From NCBI RefSeq assembly GCF_015627175.1, contig NZ_VTDQ01000010.1, positions 1 to 64,000 of the forward strand: a stretch of DNA of 64,000 nt, written 5' to 3'. The DNA comes from Acinetobacter pollinis. Lineage in GTDB: Bacteria > Pseudomonadota > Gammaproteobacteria > Pseudomonadales > Moraxellaceae. The position numbers were made by a program, and so were the translations under genes. Shown piece after piece: positions 46,600 to 55,363 of this stretch; position 1 is the stretch's first letter; each line of letters starts with the position of its first letter. A model generated the notes under the pieces. It ran no database searches. It saw only the letters and a program-made list of their open reading frames with translations, and was not told the origin of the DNA.

Positions 46600-47472
46600 T
46601 TAATTTGAGGACATAGCAACTTTAATTTTTTCCATTGCATTTTTCTCAAGCTGACGTATACGTTCAGCAGAAACATTATATTCAGATGCGAGTTCGTGTA
46701 ATGTTGATTTATCATCATCAAGCCAACGGCGCTGAAGAATATTTCTAGAACGGTCATCTAATTGTCCCATAGCATTTTTCAGGGCTGATGTACTTTGTTC
46801 TTCCCAATCTTCATCTTCAACTAAACGTGCTGGGTCGTAGCGATTATCTTCTAAATACAATGATGGTGAGTAAGATTGTGCTGAGCTATCATCTTCATCA
46901 TCATTTTGAGTTTCAAAAGCTGCATCATAGGCGGTAAGACGACCTTCCATTTCTAAGACTTGTTCTGGGGTAACATTTAAGTCATTAGCGATAGATTGTG
47001 CTTCTTCTAATGTTAATTTTTTACTGGATTTTTTTAGGCTACGAAGATTAAAAAATAATTTTCGCTGAGCTTTTGTTGTCGCAATTTTAACAATACGCCA
47101 ATTACGAATGACGTATTCGTGAATCTCGGCTTTAATCCAGTGTACAGCAAAAGAAACTAAACGAACGCCCATGCTTGGGTCAAAACGTTTTACTGCTTTC
47201 ATGAGTCCAAGATTTCCTTCTTGAATAAGGTCACCTTGGGGTAAGCCATAGCCTGCATATGTACGTGCAATATGTACGACAAAACGTAGATGAGACATTA
47301 CTAGCATTTTTGCAGCATCTAAATCTTGATCGTAAAAATATCGTTCTGCTAACTCTTTTTCTTGGTCGGCAGAAAGTATAGGAATTTGATTGACAGTACT
47401 TATGTATGCACCGAGATTCACACCTGGTGCAGACAATGACAGGGGCATCAATTGATTGCTGCTGTCAGTCAT
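46600..47472 (-). CDS. rpoH: RNA polymerase heat-shock sigma factor sigma-32
   Basis: 290-residue group 3 sigma factor. Region 2 is [39 protein letters not shown], followed by the RpoH-specific box QRKLFFNLR, and region 4.2 has [23 protein letters not shown]. It directs transcription of chaperone and protease genes. It is a single-gene unit with its own terminator. Thermosensor base-pairing of the 5' region was not evaluated. Confidence 0.97.
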   Translation of the reverse strand: MTDSSNQLMPLSLSAPGVNLGAYISTVNQIPILSADQEKELAERYFYDQDLDAAKMLVMSHLRFVVHIARTYAGYGLPQGDLIQEGNLGLMKAVKRFDPSMGVRLVSFAVHWIKAEIHEYVIRNWRIVKIATTKAQRKLFFNLRSLKKSSKKLTLEEAQSIANDLNVTPEQVLEMEGRLTAYDAAFETQNDDEDDSSAQSYSPSLYLEDNRYDPARLVEDEDWEEQSTSALKNAMGQLDDRSRNILQRRWLDDDKSTLHELASEYNVSAERIRQLEKNAMEKIKVAMSSN

Positions 47473-47596
47473 GAACGCTCCTTATAAGGATTAGTCGTAC
47501 CAATGGTAATTATGATAAATCTGTTTGTGGATAGAATTAAGACGAAAAGCGTAGAGAAATGTAAAAATATACATTCATATTCGAAATCGATACCAA

Positions 47597-47836
47597 TTAG
47601 ACTTTTCGTTGAATAATGTAGCAATATTCGTATTCGGAAATTTGTTGAGTATCACATATCAGTTTATGAATTTGACAATACCTCAGAATATCTATTTCAC
47701 TATTTGGATCGGAGGCATGTAAACGAATCTTTTGTTCTGGTAAAGCATGTTTTAATGCGCGTTTGAGCATAAGTAAGGGCATAGGACAGGGTTTGTCCAT
47801 AGCATCGATATATAATGAGTCTTCGCTTAGATTCAT
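47597..47836 (-). CDS. TusA/SirA-family sulfur carrier protein
   Basis: 79 residues with the family motif DKPCPMPLLMLKRAL, in which the Cys of CPxP carries persulfide sulfur. TusA proteins pass sulfur to tRNA thiolation or other acceptors. The C-terminal half differs from E. coli TusA, so it may be a TusA-like relative with another acceptor. It is transcribed away from the cold-shock gene. Confidence 0.85.
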   Translation of the reverse strand: MNLSEDSLYIDAMDKPCPMPLLMLKRALKHALPEQKIRLHASDPNSEIDILRYCQIHKLICDTQQISEYEYCYIIQRKV

Positions 47837-48188
47837 ACAGCATAATATGAATATTTATGGGTTGGCTTTTATCTTAACAAAAAATATAGCATTACAAAAG
47901 AGAGAAAATTAAAAGTATATCAGTATGTTGTTAGATATTTGAATATTTATTGAAAATATTGTACCAATTAAATGAGAAGCATGTTACTCTCGAAAAGTAC
48001 TTAGGGGGTTGTTGTACGATTATCGTATACATAAGCTTAAGGCAATTTTGGATGTAACCGGATTTTGTTGATAGTTTTACAGAATGATTACAAGCTTAGA
48101 AATTATAAATTTTTTTAAACCTTGTTTTGTTTACTCTGCTGTTTGCAACACCGGGTGGTCCTTTTTTTATATCACTGAGGATTGACTT
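47837..48188. other. Long leader upstream of the cold-shock gene
   Basis: 352 bp without a credible gene. It contains the divergent promoters of the TusA-like gene and the cold-shock gene. The length is consistent with the long, structured 5' untranslated leaders common in csp mRNAs. ACACCGGGTGG at 48148-48158 forms a small hairpin (CACC/GGTG). Confidence 0.45.
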
Positions 48189-48401
48189 ATGACAGTACGT
48201 GAACAAGGCGTAGTAAAATGGTTTAACGACACTAAAGGTTTTGGTTTTATCCAACGCACTGGTGGTGATGATGTATTTGTTCACTTCCGCGCAATTCAAG
48301 GCGACGGCCACCGTTCTTTACGTGACGGCCAACGTGTTGAATTCAGCGTTGTACAAGGTCAAAAAGGTTTTCAGGCTGAAGAAGTTCAACCTTTAGACTA
48401 A
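48189..48401 (+). CDS. Cold-shock protein (CspA family)
   Basis: 70-residue single cold-shock domain, an OB fold that binds single-stranded nucleic acid. RNP1 is KGFGFIQ and RNP2 [17 protein letters not shown] at the N-terminus is diagnostic. TGAGGATTGACTT precedes the ATG. An intrinsic terminator follows; the helicase gene after it may also be a cold-response gene. Confidence 0.95.
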   Translation: MTVREQGVVKWFNDTKGFGFIQRTGGDDVFVHFRAIQGDGHRSLRDGQRVEFSVVQGQKGFQAEEVQPLD

Positions 48402-48429
48402 TTCATATTTAGTAAATCACTAAATATAG

Positions 48430-48462
48430 CGCTCCAATTGTTATTTAATTGGGGCGTTTTTG
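48430..48462 (+). terminator. Terminator of the cold-shock gene
   Basis: Ten-bp stem CGCTCCAATT/AATTGGGGCG (one G-U pair) followed by TTTTT. A TATAAT at 48464-48469 just beyond it is a plausible -10 box for the helicase gene. Confidence 0.85.
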
Positions 48463-48506
48463 CTATAATAAGGCTTTGTTTTTGCCGACTTAGGGATAAA
48501 TGCGTA

Positions 48507-49658
48507 ATGTCATCTGGTTTTGAAACCTTAAATTTACATCCACAGTTACAACAAGCGATTCATGCGCTTGGTTTTAAATCTATGACACCCATTCAGGAAA
48601 AGGTTTTAAAGTTTACACTTGCAGGCCATGACGCGATTGGTCGTGCGCAAACAGGAACGGGGAAAACTGCTGCATTTTTAATAAGTATTATTAATGATTT
48701 ACTGAATAATCCGATTCAAGAGAAAAGATACCGTGGTGAACCAAGAGCACTTATTTTGGCACCAACACGCGAATTGGCCTTACAGATTGAGCAAGACGCA
48801 AAAGACCTGATCAAGTTTAGCCAATTAAATGTAATGACATTACTGGGGGGTGTAGATTTTGACAAGCAACGCAAACAGCTTGATGCAAACCCTATTGATA
48901 TCATGGTTGCTACGCCAGGGCGTTTGATTGATTTTGCAGAGCAAAAAGAAATTTGGTTAGATCAAGTTGAATTTCTTGTGATTGACGAAGCAGATCGTCT
49001 ATTGGATATGGGGTTTATCCCGAGTGTGAAAAAGATTGTCCGTTTCTCACCTAAAAAAGAGCAACGCCAAACTTTAATGTTTTCTGCAACATTTAGTTAT
49101 GATGTTTTAAATTTGGCAAGACAATGGTTATTTGAACCAGTGACTGTTGAAATTGAGCCAGAGAAGAAAACAAATGCAGATGTCGAGCAACGTATATATG
49201 TAGTGGCGGTAGAAGATAAGTACAAACTTCTACAAGAAATTTTACACCAAGAACCCATTGAAAAAGTGGTTATTTTTGCAAATAGAAGAGATCAAGTCAG
49301 AACAGTTTACGATCAACTTAAAAAAGATAAATATAAAGTTGTTATGCTATCTGGTGAAATTGCACAAGATAAGCGTCTTAAGATGTTGGACCAGTTTAAA
49401 AATGGTCAGCACAACATTATGATTGCAACAGATGTCGCTGGACGCGGAATCCATGTAGATGGTGTATCTCATGTTGTTAATTACACACTTCCTGAACAAT
49501 CTGATGATTATGTTCATCGTATTGGTCGTACAGGTCGTGCTGGGACTCGTGGCGTTAGTATAAGCTTTCTTTCTGAAGAAGATGCTTTTTACTTATCAGA
49601 TATTGAAAAAGCGATTGGGCAGAAATTACCTCTAACTCGATTAGATGGTTATTGTTAA
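48507..49658 (+). CDS. DEAD-box ATP-dependent RNA helicase, RhlB-like
   Basis: About 383 residues. Motifs: Q motif FKSMTPIQ, Walker A AQTGTGKT, PTRELA, TPGRLID, DEAD box VIDEADRLLDMGF, SAT (MFSATF), and the C-terminal HRIGRTGRAG. The start at 48507 (MSSGFETLNLHPQ) is preferred over an upstream in-frame ATG at 48438 that lies in the terminator and promoter region. Sequence is nearest in pattern to RhlB, the degradosome helicase; it lacks the long basic C-terminal tail of RhlE or DeaD. It is monocistronic. Confidence 0.9.
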   Translation: MSSGFETLNLHPQLQQAIHALGFKSMTPIQEKVLKFTLAGHDAIGRAQTGTGKTAAFLISIINDLLNNPIQEKRYRGEPRALILAPTRELALQIEQDAKDLIKFSQLNVMTLLGGVDFDKQRKQLDANPIDIMVATPGRLIDFAEQKEIWLDQVEFLVIDEADRLLDMGFIPSVKKIVRFSPKKEQRQTLMFSATFSYDVLNLARQWLFEPVTVEIEPEKKTNADVEQRIYVVAVEDKYKLLQEILHQEPIEKVVIFANRRDQVRTVYDQLKKDKYKVVMLSGEIAQDKRLKMLDQFKNGQHNIMIATDVAGRGIHVDGVSHVVNYTLPEQSDDYVHRIGRTGRAGTRGVSISFLSEEDAFYLSDIEKAIGQKLPLTRLDGYC

Positions 49659-49663
49659 TACAT

Positions 49664-49690
49664 AAAATCCCAGAGAAATCTGGGTTTTTA
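49664..49690 (+). terminator. Terminator of the helicase gene
   Basis: Stem AAATCCCAGA/TCTGGGTTTT with a four-base loop and a T-run. Confidence 0.85.
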
Positions 49691-49804
49691 TTTTTAAATA
49701 CATGTATTTATATTAAAATGTTTTTTCTTGCGAATTAGGGTAGAGTATATTTTTAGGAGTATGCTACTCTAAATTAATCAATTTATTTTCTCAAGATTTA
49801 TAAA

Positions 49805-50383
49805 ATGACATCAGCTATTGACGTAGTACATCAGAATATTCATGAACGCCAATCTATCGGGCATTTAGTAACGCCAGCACCAAATACACAACAGTTGGAA
49901 ATGGCTTTTCAAGCAGCACTGGCTGCACCAGATCATCATCGTTTAAAACCAACGCGTTTTGTTATTGTGGAAGATGAACAACGTACTAAATTCGGAGAGT
50001 TACTTTCACAGTCAATGGGCGACTTCGACGGTATAGACCCTGTTCAGGTTGAGCGTGTTAAAAATCATCCTTTTCGTGCACCTACTTTAGTGTTAGCACT
50101 GACGGAATTGGTCGATCATCCAAAAGTACCACATTATGAGCAGATTCTAAGTACAGGCGCAGCAGTACAAAACTTTTTACTTTCGTTACAAGTACAGGGT
50201 TTTTCTACAATATGGCGTACAGGGGCAGTTGTCGAGTCAAGCACCCTGAAGCAAGCACTTGGACTTCAGGAGCGCGATTTAATTTCTGCAATTATTTATA
50301 TTGGAACCACGGATAAAAATATCGCCCCACGTAGTGATATCGATACAGCACCTTTTGTATCAAAATGGAATTTAAGCGAGTAG
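49805..50383 (+). CDS. Nitroreductase family protein (YdjA-like)
   Basis: 192-residue FMN-dependent nitroreductase-fold protein of the minimal YdjA type: INERQSIGHL-like N-terminus, AAPDHHRLKPTRFVIVE, and GFSTIWRTGAVVESSTLKQALGL. Such enzymes reduce nitro compounds or quinones; the natural substrate is unknown. It ends 9 bp before gpsA and probably shares a transcript with it. Confidence 0.88.
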   Translation: MTSAIDVVHQNIHERQSIGHLVTPAPNTQQLEMAFQAALAAPDHHRLKPTRFVIVEDEQRTKFGELLSQSMGDFDGIDPVQVERVKNHPFRAPTLVLALTELVDHPKVPHYEQILSTGAAVQNFLLSLQVQGFSTIWRTGAVVESSTLKQALGLQERDLISAIIYIGTTDKNIAPRSDIDTAPFVSKWNLSE

Positions 50384-50392
50384 AGCAAATAT

Positions 50393-51478
50393 ATGTCAGA
50401 GATTAATTTTTCTAATTTTGTAGTGCCTACGACTATACAAGACAACCATGATTCGAAAGTGAAGTTGCGTGTTACAGTCTTAGGTGGTGGAAGCTTTGGT
50501 ACGGCTATCGCCAATACTGCTGCAAAAAATGGGTGTGATACAACACTTTGGATTAGAGATGAGCAGACTGCTCAAGAAATTAATCAAACGCATATAAATG
50601 CTCGTTATCTGCCTGATTTTAAACTTGATGAAAGTTTAAATGTATCTTCAGATATAGAAACTGCAATTCGAGAGAAAGACTTAATTCTTGTAACTATACC
50701 GAGTCATTCTTTCCGTACTGTACTTCAGAAAATAAAACCTTTTATTACCTCTCAGGCAGTAATTTCGCTTACTAAAGGAATTGAGATTGATTCTTTTAAA
50801 TTTATGAGCGAGATTATTCGTGAAGAGTTGCCTCAAGTACCTTATGGCGTGCTATCTGGACCAAATTTAGCAAAAGAAATTGTTGCTGGCATGCCGGCAG
50901 GTACTGTGGTTGCAAGTCATTCTGAACTGGTACGTTATGCGGTACAAAAAGCTTTACATAGTGCATTATTTAGAGTTTTTGCAAGTGATGATGTGCATGG
51001 GGTTGAGTTGGGTGGAGCGTTAAAAAACATTTATGCAGTTGCAATGGGTATGGCTGCGGCACATAAAGTTGGTGAAAATACACGAAGTATGATTTTGACG
51101 CGGGCATTGGCCGAAATGAGTCGATTTGCGGTAAAACTTGGTGCAAACCCACTGACATTTTTAGGTCTGTCAGGTGTGGGTGATCTATTTGCAACATGTA
51201 ATAGTCCTCTAAGCCGCAATTATCAAATTGGTTTTGCATTAGGCCAAGGTAAAACACTAGATCAGGCAGTAAAAGATTTAGGTCAAACCGCAGAGGGTAT
51301 AAACACAATTATTCAGGTAAGAAAGCGCGCCCTTGAGTTAGATGTATATATGCCGATTACAAATGCTCTGTATGAAGTGATTTTTGAACATGCACCTCCA
51401 TTAAATATTGCATTATCTTTAATGAAAAATGGTCATCGAAGTGATGTAGAATTTGTTTTGCCACATAGTGATGTGTAG
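50393..51478 (+). CDS. gpsA: NAD(P)-dependent glycerol-3-phosphate dehydrogenase
   Basis: 361 residues, somewhat longer than the usual 330-340 because of an N-terminal extension of about 27 residues before the Rossmann motif VTVLGGGSFGTAIANTAAKNG. Other motifs are PSHSFRTVL, SLTKGIE, VLSGPNLAKEI and the catalytic-lysine region GGALKNIYAVAMGMAAA, then LSGVGDLFATCNS. It makes sn-glycerol-3-phosphate for phospholipids. A shorter start would lose the extension, but no internal ATG with a good ribosome binding site was seen before the Rossmann fold. Confidence 0.95.
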   Translation: MSEINFSNFVVPTTIQDNHDSKVKLRVTVLGGGSFGTAIANTAAKNGCDTTLWIRDEQTAQEINQTHINARYLPDFKLDESLNVSSDIETAIREKDLILVTIPSHSFRTVLQKIKPFITSQAVISLTKGIEIDSFKFMSEIIREELPQVPYGVLSGPNLAKEIVAGMPAGTVVASHSELVRYAVQKALHSALFRVFASDDVHGVELGGALKNIYAVAMGMAAAHKVGENTRSMILTRALAEMSRFAVKLGANPLTFLGLSGVGDLFATCNSPLSRNYQIGFALGQGKTLDQAVKDLGQTAEGINTIIQVRKRALELDVYMPITNALYEVIFEHAPPLNIALSLMKNGHRSDVEFVLPHSDV

Positions 51479-51502
51479 GTATAATTTAAAAGGATTGAAT
51501 AT

Positions 51503-51967
51503 ATGCAATTGACGCTCATTAGACATGGTGAGGCGAAACCACCAGTTTCAGGAAATGATATACAGAGACCTTTGACAAACAAAGGGCATCTTCAAGCGAA
51601 AGAAACAGCGAATTTTCTCAAAAAAATAATAAATCAACCCGATATTTTGATCGTAAGTCCATTATTGCGTGCACAAGAAACGTTATCTTATTTAGAGGAA
51701 ATTTATCCTGCTGTTCCTATTCAGATTTGTGATTTTATTAAACCAGATGATGACGCAGGGGAAGCCATTGAGTGGTTGTCAAATTTAACAGCTGAAAATA
51801 TTGTGGTGGTCTGCCACATGAATGTTATTGGTTATATGGATGAAAAACTTACAAATGGTTCTTTCCATCCTTTTCATCTTGCAGAGGCTAGAGTTTATCA
51901 ACAGGCAGTCGTTGCGCAAGGATTAAGTATATTAACGCATAGTTTTATTCCTCAGATCGGTGATTAG
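51503..51967 (+). CDS. sixA: SixA-type phosphohistidine phosphatase
   Basis: 154-residue small histidine phosphatase. The catalytic RHG motif is in LTLIRHGEAKPP (residues 3-14) and the second His in VVCHMNVIGY. SixA removes phosphate from histidine on proteins such as phosphotransfer proteins. It follows gpsA by 24 bp, an arrangement that suggests co-transcription. Confidence 0.88.
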   Translation: MQLTLIRHGEAKPPVSGNDIQRPLTNKGHLQAKETANFLKKIINQPDILIVSPLLRAQETLSYLEEIYPAVPIQICDFIKPDDDAGEAIEWLSNLTAENIVVVCHMNVIGYMDEKLTNGSFHPFHLAEARVYQQAVVAQGLSILTHSFIPQIGD

Positions 51968-52104
51968 TAGAATGATTGAGTCTAAAAGCGCTTAATTGAA
52001 AGTACATATTTCATTTTTATGAAAATAAATGGAGCAGGGCATGGTATTTATCTAATGAGATGCCCTATAATAAAGCAGTTCAAAACCAATAGATTTGATA
52101 GCAT

Positions 52105-53109
52105 ATGATGTATTCACTGGCTCGCCCTTTGTTGTTTTCCGTAGCACCAGAGCGTGCACATGAACTTACATTATCTTGGTTACAGAAGGCTTACTCTTTG
52201 GGTCTCGTGAGTCCAAAACTTATTGAAAAACCTGTAACCTGTATGGGAATTGAGTTTCCAAATCCTGTGGGTCTTGCTGCGGGTTTAGATAAAAATGGTG
52301 CACATATTGATGCATTGGCCGCACTTGGCTTTGGTTTTATTGAAGTTGGCACTGTCACGCCAAGACCGCAAGCGGGAAATGAACAACCAAGATTATTTCG
52401 CATTCCAAAAGCAAAAGCAATTATTAACCGCATGGGTTTTAATAATGACGGTGTTGATCAATTGATCGAAAACGTGAAAGCATCAAATTATAAAGGTGTG
52501 CTAGGAATAAATATTGGTAAAAATGCGGATACGCCTGTAGAGCAAGCTGTTGATGACTATCTTCACTGCTTTGAAAAGGTATACAATTATGCATCATATG
52601 TTACAGTAAATATCTCTTCCCCAAATACGAAGAATCTTAGAAGCTTACAAAATGGCGAAGCACTTGCACATCTATTAGAAACACTAAAGCGTCGTCAAGC
52701 AGAGCTTGCTGAAGAACATCAACACTATGTACCTCTTGTTTTAAAAGTCGCTCCCGATCTCTCAACAGATGAAATTGCATTTATTGCAAAACAATTATTA
52801 CACTATAAAGTGGATGGCCTAATTGTCACAAATACCACACTTGCACGTGATGGTGTTGTAGATTTACCTTTTGGAAATGAAGCAGGTGGGCTATCTGGTG
52901 CGCCTGTATTTGAAAAAAGTACAACTTGTCTGAGAAGTTTTTCGGCAGTTCTTAAAAATCAAATTCCACTTATTGGTGTTGGTGGTATTTTATCTGGCGA
53001 ACAAGCTTTGGCGAAACAAAATGCAGGTGCAAGCCTTGTACAATTGTATAGTGGCCTTATATATACAGGACCTAAATTGGTAAAAGATTGTATTCACACT
53101 ATGACATAA
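52105..53109 (+). CDS. pyrD: Dihydroorotate dehydrogenase (quinone), class 2
   Basis: 334-residue FMN enzyme of pyrimidine synthesis attached to the inner membrane and using quinone. The class 2 N-terminal helical extension ([24 protein letters not shown]) is present, followed by [40 protein letters not shown] with the catalytic serine, and [36 protein letters not shown] codons at 52105 and 52108 are both possible starts. cvpA follows after 5 bp. Confidence 0.97.
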   Translation: MMYSLARPLLFSVAPERAHELTLSWLQKAYSLGLVSPKLIEKPVTCMGIEFPNPVGLAAGLDKNGAHIDALAALGFGFIEVGTVTPRPQAGNEQPRLFRIPKAKAIINRMGFNNDGVDQLIENVKASNYKGVLGINIGKNADTPVEQAVDDYLHCFEKVYNYASYVTVNISSPNTKNLRSLQNGEALAHLLETLKRRQAELAEEHQHYVPLVLKVAPDLSTDEIAFIAKQLLHYKVDGLIVTNTTLARDGVVDLPFGNEAGGLSGAPVFEKSTTCLRSFSAVLKNQIPLIGVGGILSGEQALAKQNAGASLVQLYSGLIYTGPKLVKDCIHTMT

Positions 53110-53114
53110 TTTAA

Positions 53115-53705
53115 ATGAATATTTTAGATGTTATTGTTGTCATTATTGTGGTGCTTGGAGGAATAAACGGTTTGCGACAAGGACTCATACAAGCCTTGGC
53201 GAACCTTGTAGGTTGGGTATTAGCGCTATTTATGGGTGCTAAATACGCCAATGACTTGGCGCCAATGATGTCAGGATTAAGTCACGATCTTGTTGTACAA
53301 AAAATTGCTGGATTTGCATTTGTTGTACTCGTAGTGATGTCATTGACATGGTTGGTCTCGACAATTTTAAACAAAATTCTGAAGTCGTTAAAGCTAGGCC
53401 CACTAAATAGGTTGGCTGGTGGTGCCTTAGGGTGTTTAAAAAGTTTATTTATTGTGCTGATTGCAATGCAAGGTGCTGAACCTTGGGTCTATACTGCACA
53501 AAGTTGGAAACAGTCTAAAATGGTACAAATGCTTATGCCTTATGCACCAATTGCGACGGAAGTTTCTAAAGAGGTTGCAACGGAGGCAATCCAACATTTT
53601 CATGATAATGAGGCTCAAGTAGAGCAACGGTCAAAGGAAATTGCTGAAAAAGTCTCTGCGCGAAAAGGTTCTACGGAACATTCAGCGCAAAACCCTTTTA
53701 ATTAA
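53115..53705 (+). CDS. cvpA: CvpA family membrane protein
   Basis: 196 residues with four transmembrane segments in the first 150 residues and a charged C-terminal tail. ILDVIVVIIVVLGGINGLRQGLIQ and the GWVLALF segment are typical of CvpA. It stands directly before purF, the same neighbourhood as in E. coli, where it was linked to colicin V production; the general role is unclear (envelope homeostasis). Confidence 0.92.
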   Translation: MNILDVIVVIIVVLGGINGLRQGLIQALANLVGWVLALFMGAKYANDLAPMMSGLSHDLVVQKIAGFAFVVLVVMSLTWLVSTILNKILKSLKLGPLNRLAGGALGCLKSLFIVLIAMQGAEPWVYTAQSWKQSKMVQMLMPYAPIATEVSKEVATEAIQHFHDNEAQVEQRSKEIAEKVSARKGSTEHSAQNPFN

Positions 53706-53729
53706 TCCAAGCTTGTCTGCGAGGTTGCT

Positions 53730-55268
53730 ATGTGTGGAGTTGTTGGGATCGCTGGAAAATCACCAGTAAACCAATTGTTGTTTGATGCTTTGACGATGTT
53801 ACAACATCGTGGACAAGATGCAGCAGGCATTGTTACCTGTGAAAATGATCGTTTATTCCTAAGAAAAGATAACGGCCTTGTTCGTGATGTTTTTCATACG
53901 AGACATATGCGTGCCCTACGTGGTAACTATGGAATTGGGCATGTACGTTATCCAACAGCAGGTTCTTCAAGCAGTGCAGAAGCACAGCCTTTTTATGTAA
54001 ACTCACCTTATGGCATTACACTTGCTCATAATGGTAATTTAACAAATGCTGATGAAATCCGTCATTCATTATTTGAAACTGACTTACGTCATATGAATAC
54101 TGATTCTGACTCTGAAGTGTTGTTAAATGTTTTTGCACATGAGTTGCAAAAGCTTAGAACATTACATCCAACAGCAGAAGATATTTTTTATGCTGTACAT
54201 CGTGTTCACCAACGTTGTCGTGGTGCATATGGTGTAGTCGCAATGATTACTGGGCAAGGATTAGTTGCATTTAGAGACCCTAACGGAATTCGCCCTTTAA
54301 TTTATGGTTCGCGTTTAAGCGATTGTGGCAAGACTGAGTATATTGTTGCTTCTGAATCTGTGGCAATTACTGCTTTAGGTTTTAAAGTAGAAAGAGATAT
54401 TGAGCCAGGTGAAGCGATTTACATTGATGTAAATGGCAATTTATTCACAAAACAATGTGCTAAAGATCCAAAATATTTCCCTTGTATTTTTGAATATGTG
54501 TATTTTGCACGTCCAGATGCAATTATAGATGGAATTTCTGTTTATAAAGCACGTTTGAAAATGGGTGAAAAGCTTGCACATCACATTTTAAAAGAATGGG
54601 GTGAGGAGCATGATATTGATGTTGTGATCCCAATTCCAGATACAAGTCGTACTTCTGCTCTAGAACTTGCGAATGTACTTGGCGTTAAATTCCGTGAAGG
54701 ATTTATGAAAAACCGTTATATCGGTCGTACCTTCATTATGCCTGGGCAGCAACAACGTAAAAAATCTGTACGTCAAAAACTTAACCCTGTAGAGTTAGAG
54801 TTTAAAGGGAAAAATGTATTATTGGTTGATGACTCTATTGTCCGTGGTACAACCTGTAATGAAATTATTCAAATGGCGCGAGATGCGGGTGCTAAAAAAG
54901 TGTTCTTTGCTTCTGCAGCTCCTATGGTGAAATATCCAAATGTATATGGGATTGATATGCCTGCAAAAGCAGAGCTTATCGCGTCTGAACGTACAGTTGA
55001 AGAAATTCGTGAGATCATAGGTGCTGATCGTCTTGTATTCCAAGATCTTGATGATCTAAAAGATGCAATTCGTGTGCCTAAAGTTCCAGAGGTTCAAGAG
55101 TTTGATTGCTCTGTATTTGATGGTCACTATGTAACAGGTGACATTAACTTGCAGTACTTAACGGAATTAGAGCAAAGTCGTTCAGATCATGCAAAAAAAG
55201 AAGATAAATATATTGATGTCAATATTGATGCTTCATCTGTAGATTTAACAGGCGTCACAGAAGCATAA
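53730..55268 (+). CDS. purF: Amidophosphoribosyltransferase
   Basis: 512 residues. The N-terminal Ntn glutaminase begins MCGVVGIAG, with Cys2 as the nucleophile after Met removal. The phosphoribosyltransferase half has the PRPP-binding motif [14 protein letters not shown]. It catalyses the first committed step of purine synthesis. It follows cvpA by 24 bp and ends at a strong terminator. Confidence 0.97.
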   Translation: MCGVVGIAGKSPVNQLLFDALTMLQHRGQDAAGIVTCENDRLFLRKDNGLVRDVFHTRHMRALRGNYGIGHVRYPTAGSSSSAEAQPFYVNSPYGITLAHNGNLTNADEIRHSLFETDLRHMNTDSDSEVLLNVFAHELQKLRTLHPTAEDIFYAVHRVHQRCRGAYGVVAMITGQGLVAFRDPNGIRPLIYGSRLSDCGKTEYIVASESVAITALGFKVERDIEPGEAIYIDVNGNLFTKQCAKDPKYFPCIFEYVYFARPDAIIDGISVYKARLKMGEKLAHHILKEWGEEHDIDVVIPIPDTSRTSALELANVLGVKFREGFMKNRYIGRTFIMPGQQQRKKSVRQKLNPVELEFKGKNVLLVDDSIVRGTTCNEIIQMARDAGAKKVFFASAAPMVKYPNVYGIDMPAKAELIASERTVEEIREIIGADRLVFQDLDDLKDAIRVPKVPEVQEFDCSVFDGHYVTGDINLQYLTELEQSRSDHAKKEDKYIDVNIDASSVDLTGVTEA

Positions 55269-55286
55269 CTTTTTGTTTTTTGTTAT

Positions 55287-55313
55287 AAAAAGGTGGGATT
55301 TTCCCGCCTTTTT
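55287..55313 (+). terminator. Terminator of purF
   Basis: Stem AAAAAGGTGGGA/TCCCGCCTTTTT (one G-U type pair) followed by T-rich sequence. Confidence 0.9.
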
Positions 55314-55363
55314 ATTTTATGATAGGTTGAAGACTATTCGGTACGCTAGCAAGGCTATAGACA

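Noticed and set aside
50970-51308. Minus-strand frame of 112 codons opposite gpsA
   Set aside because: Shadow of the conserved gpsA reading frame; no similarity to a known family seen.
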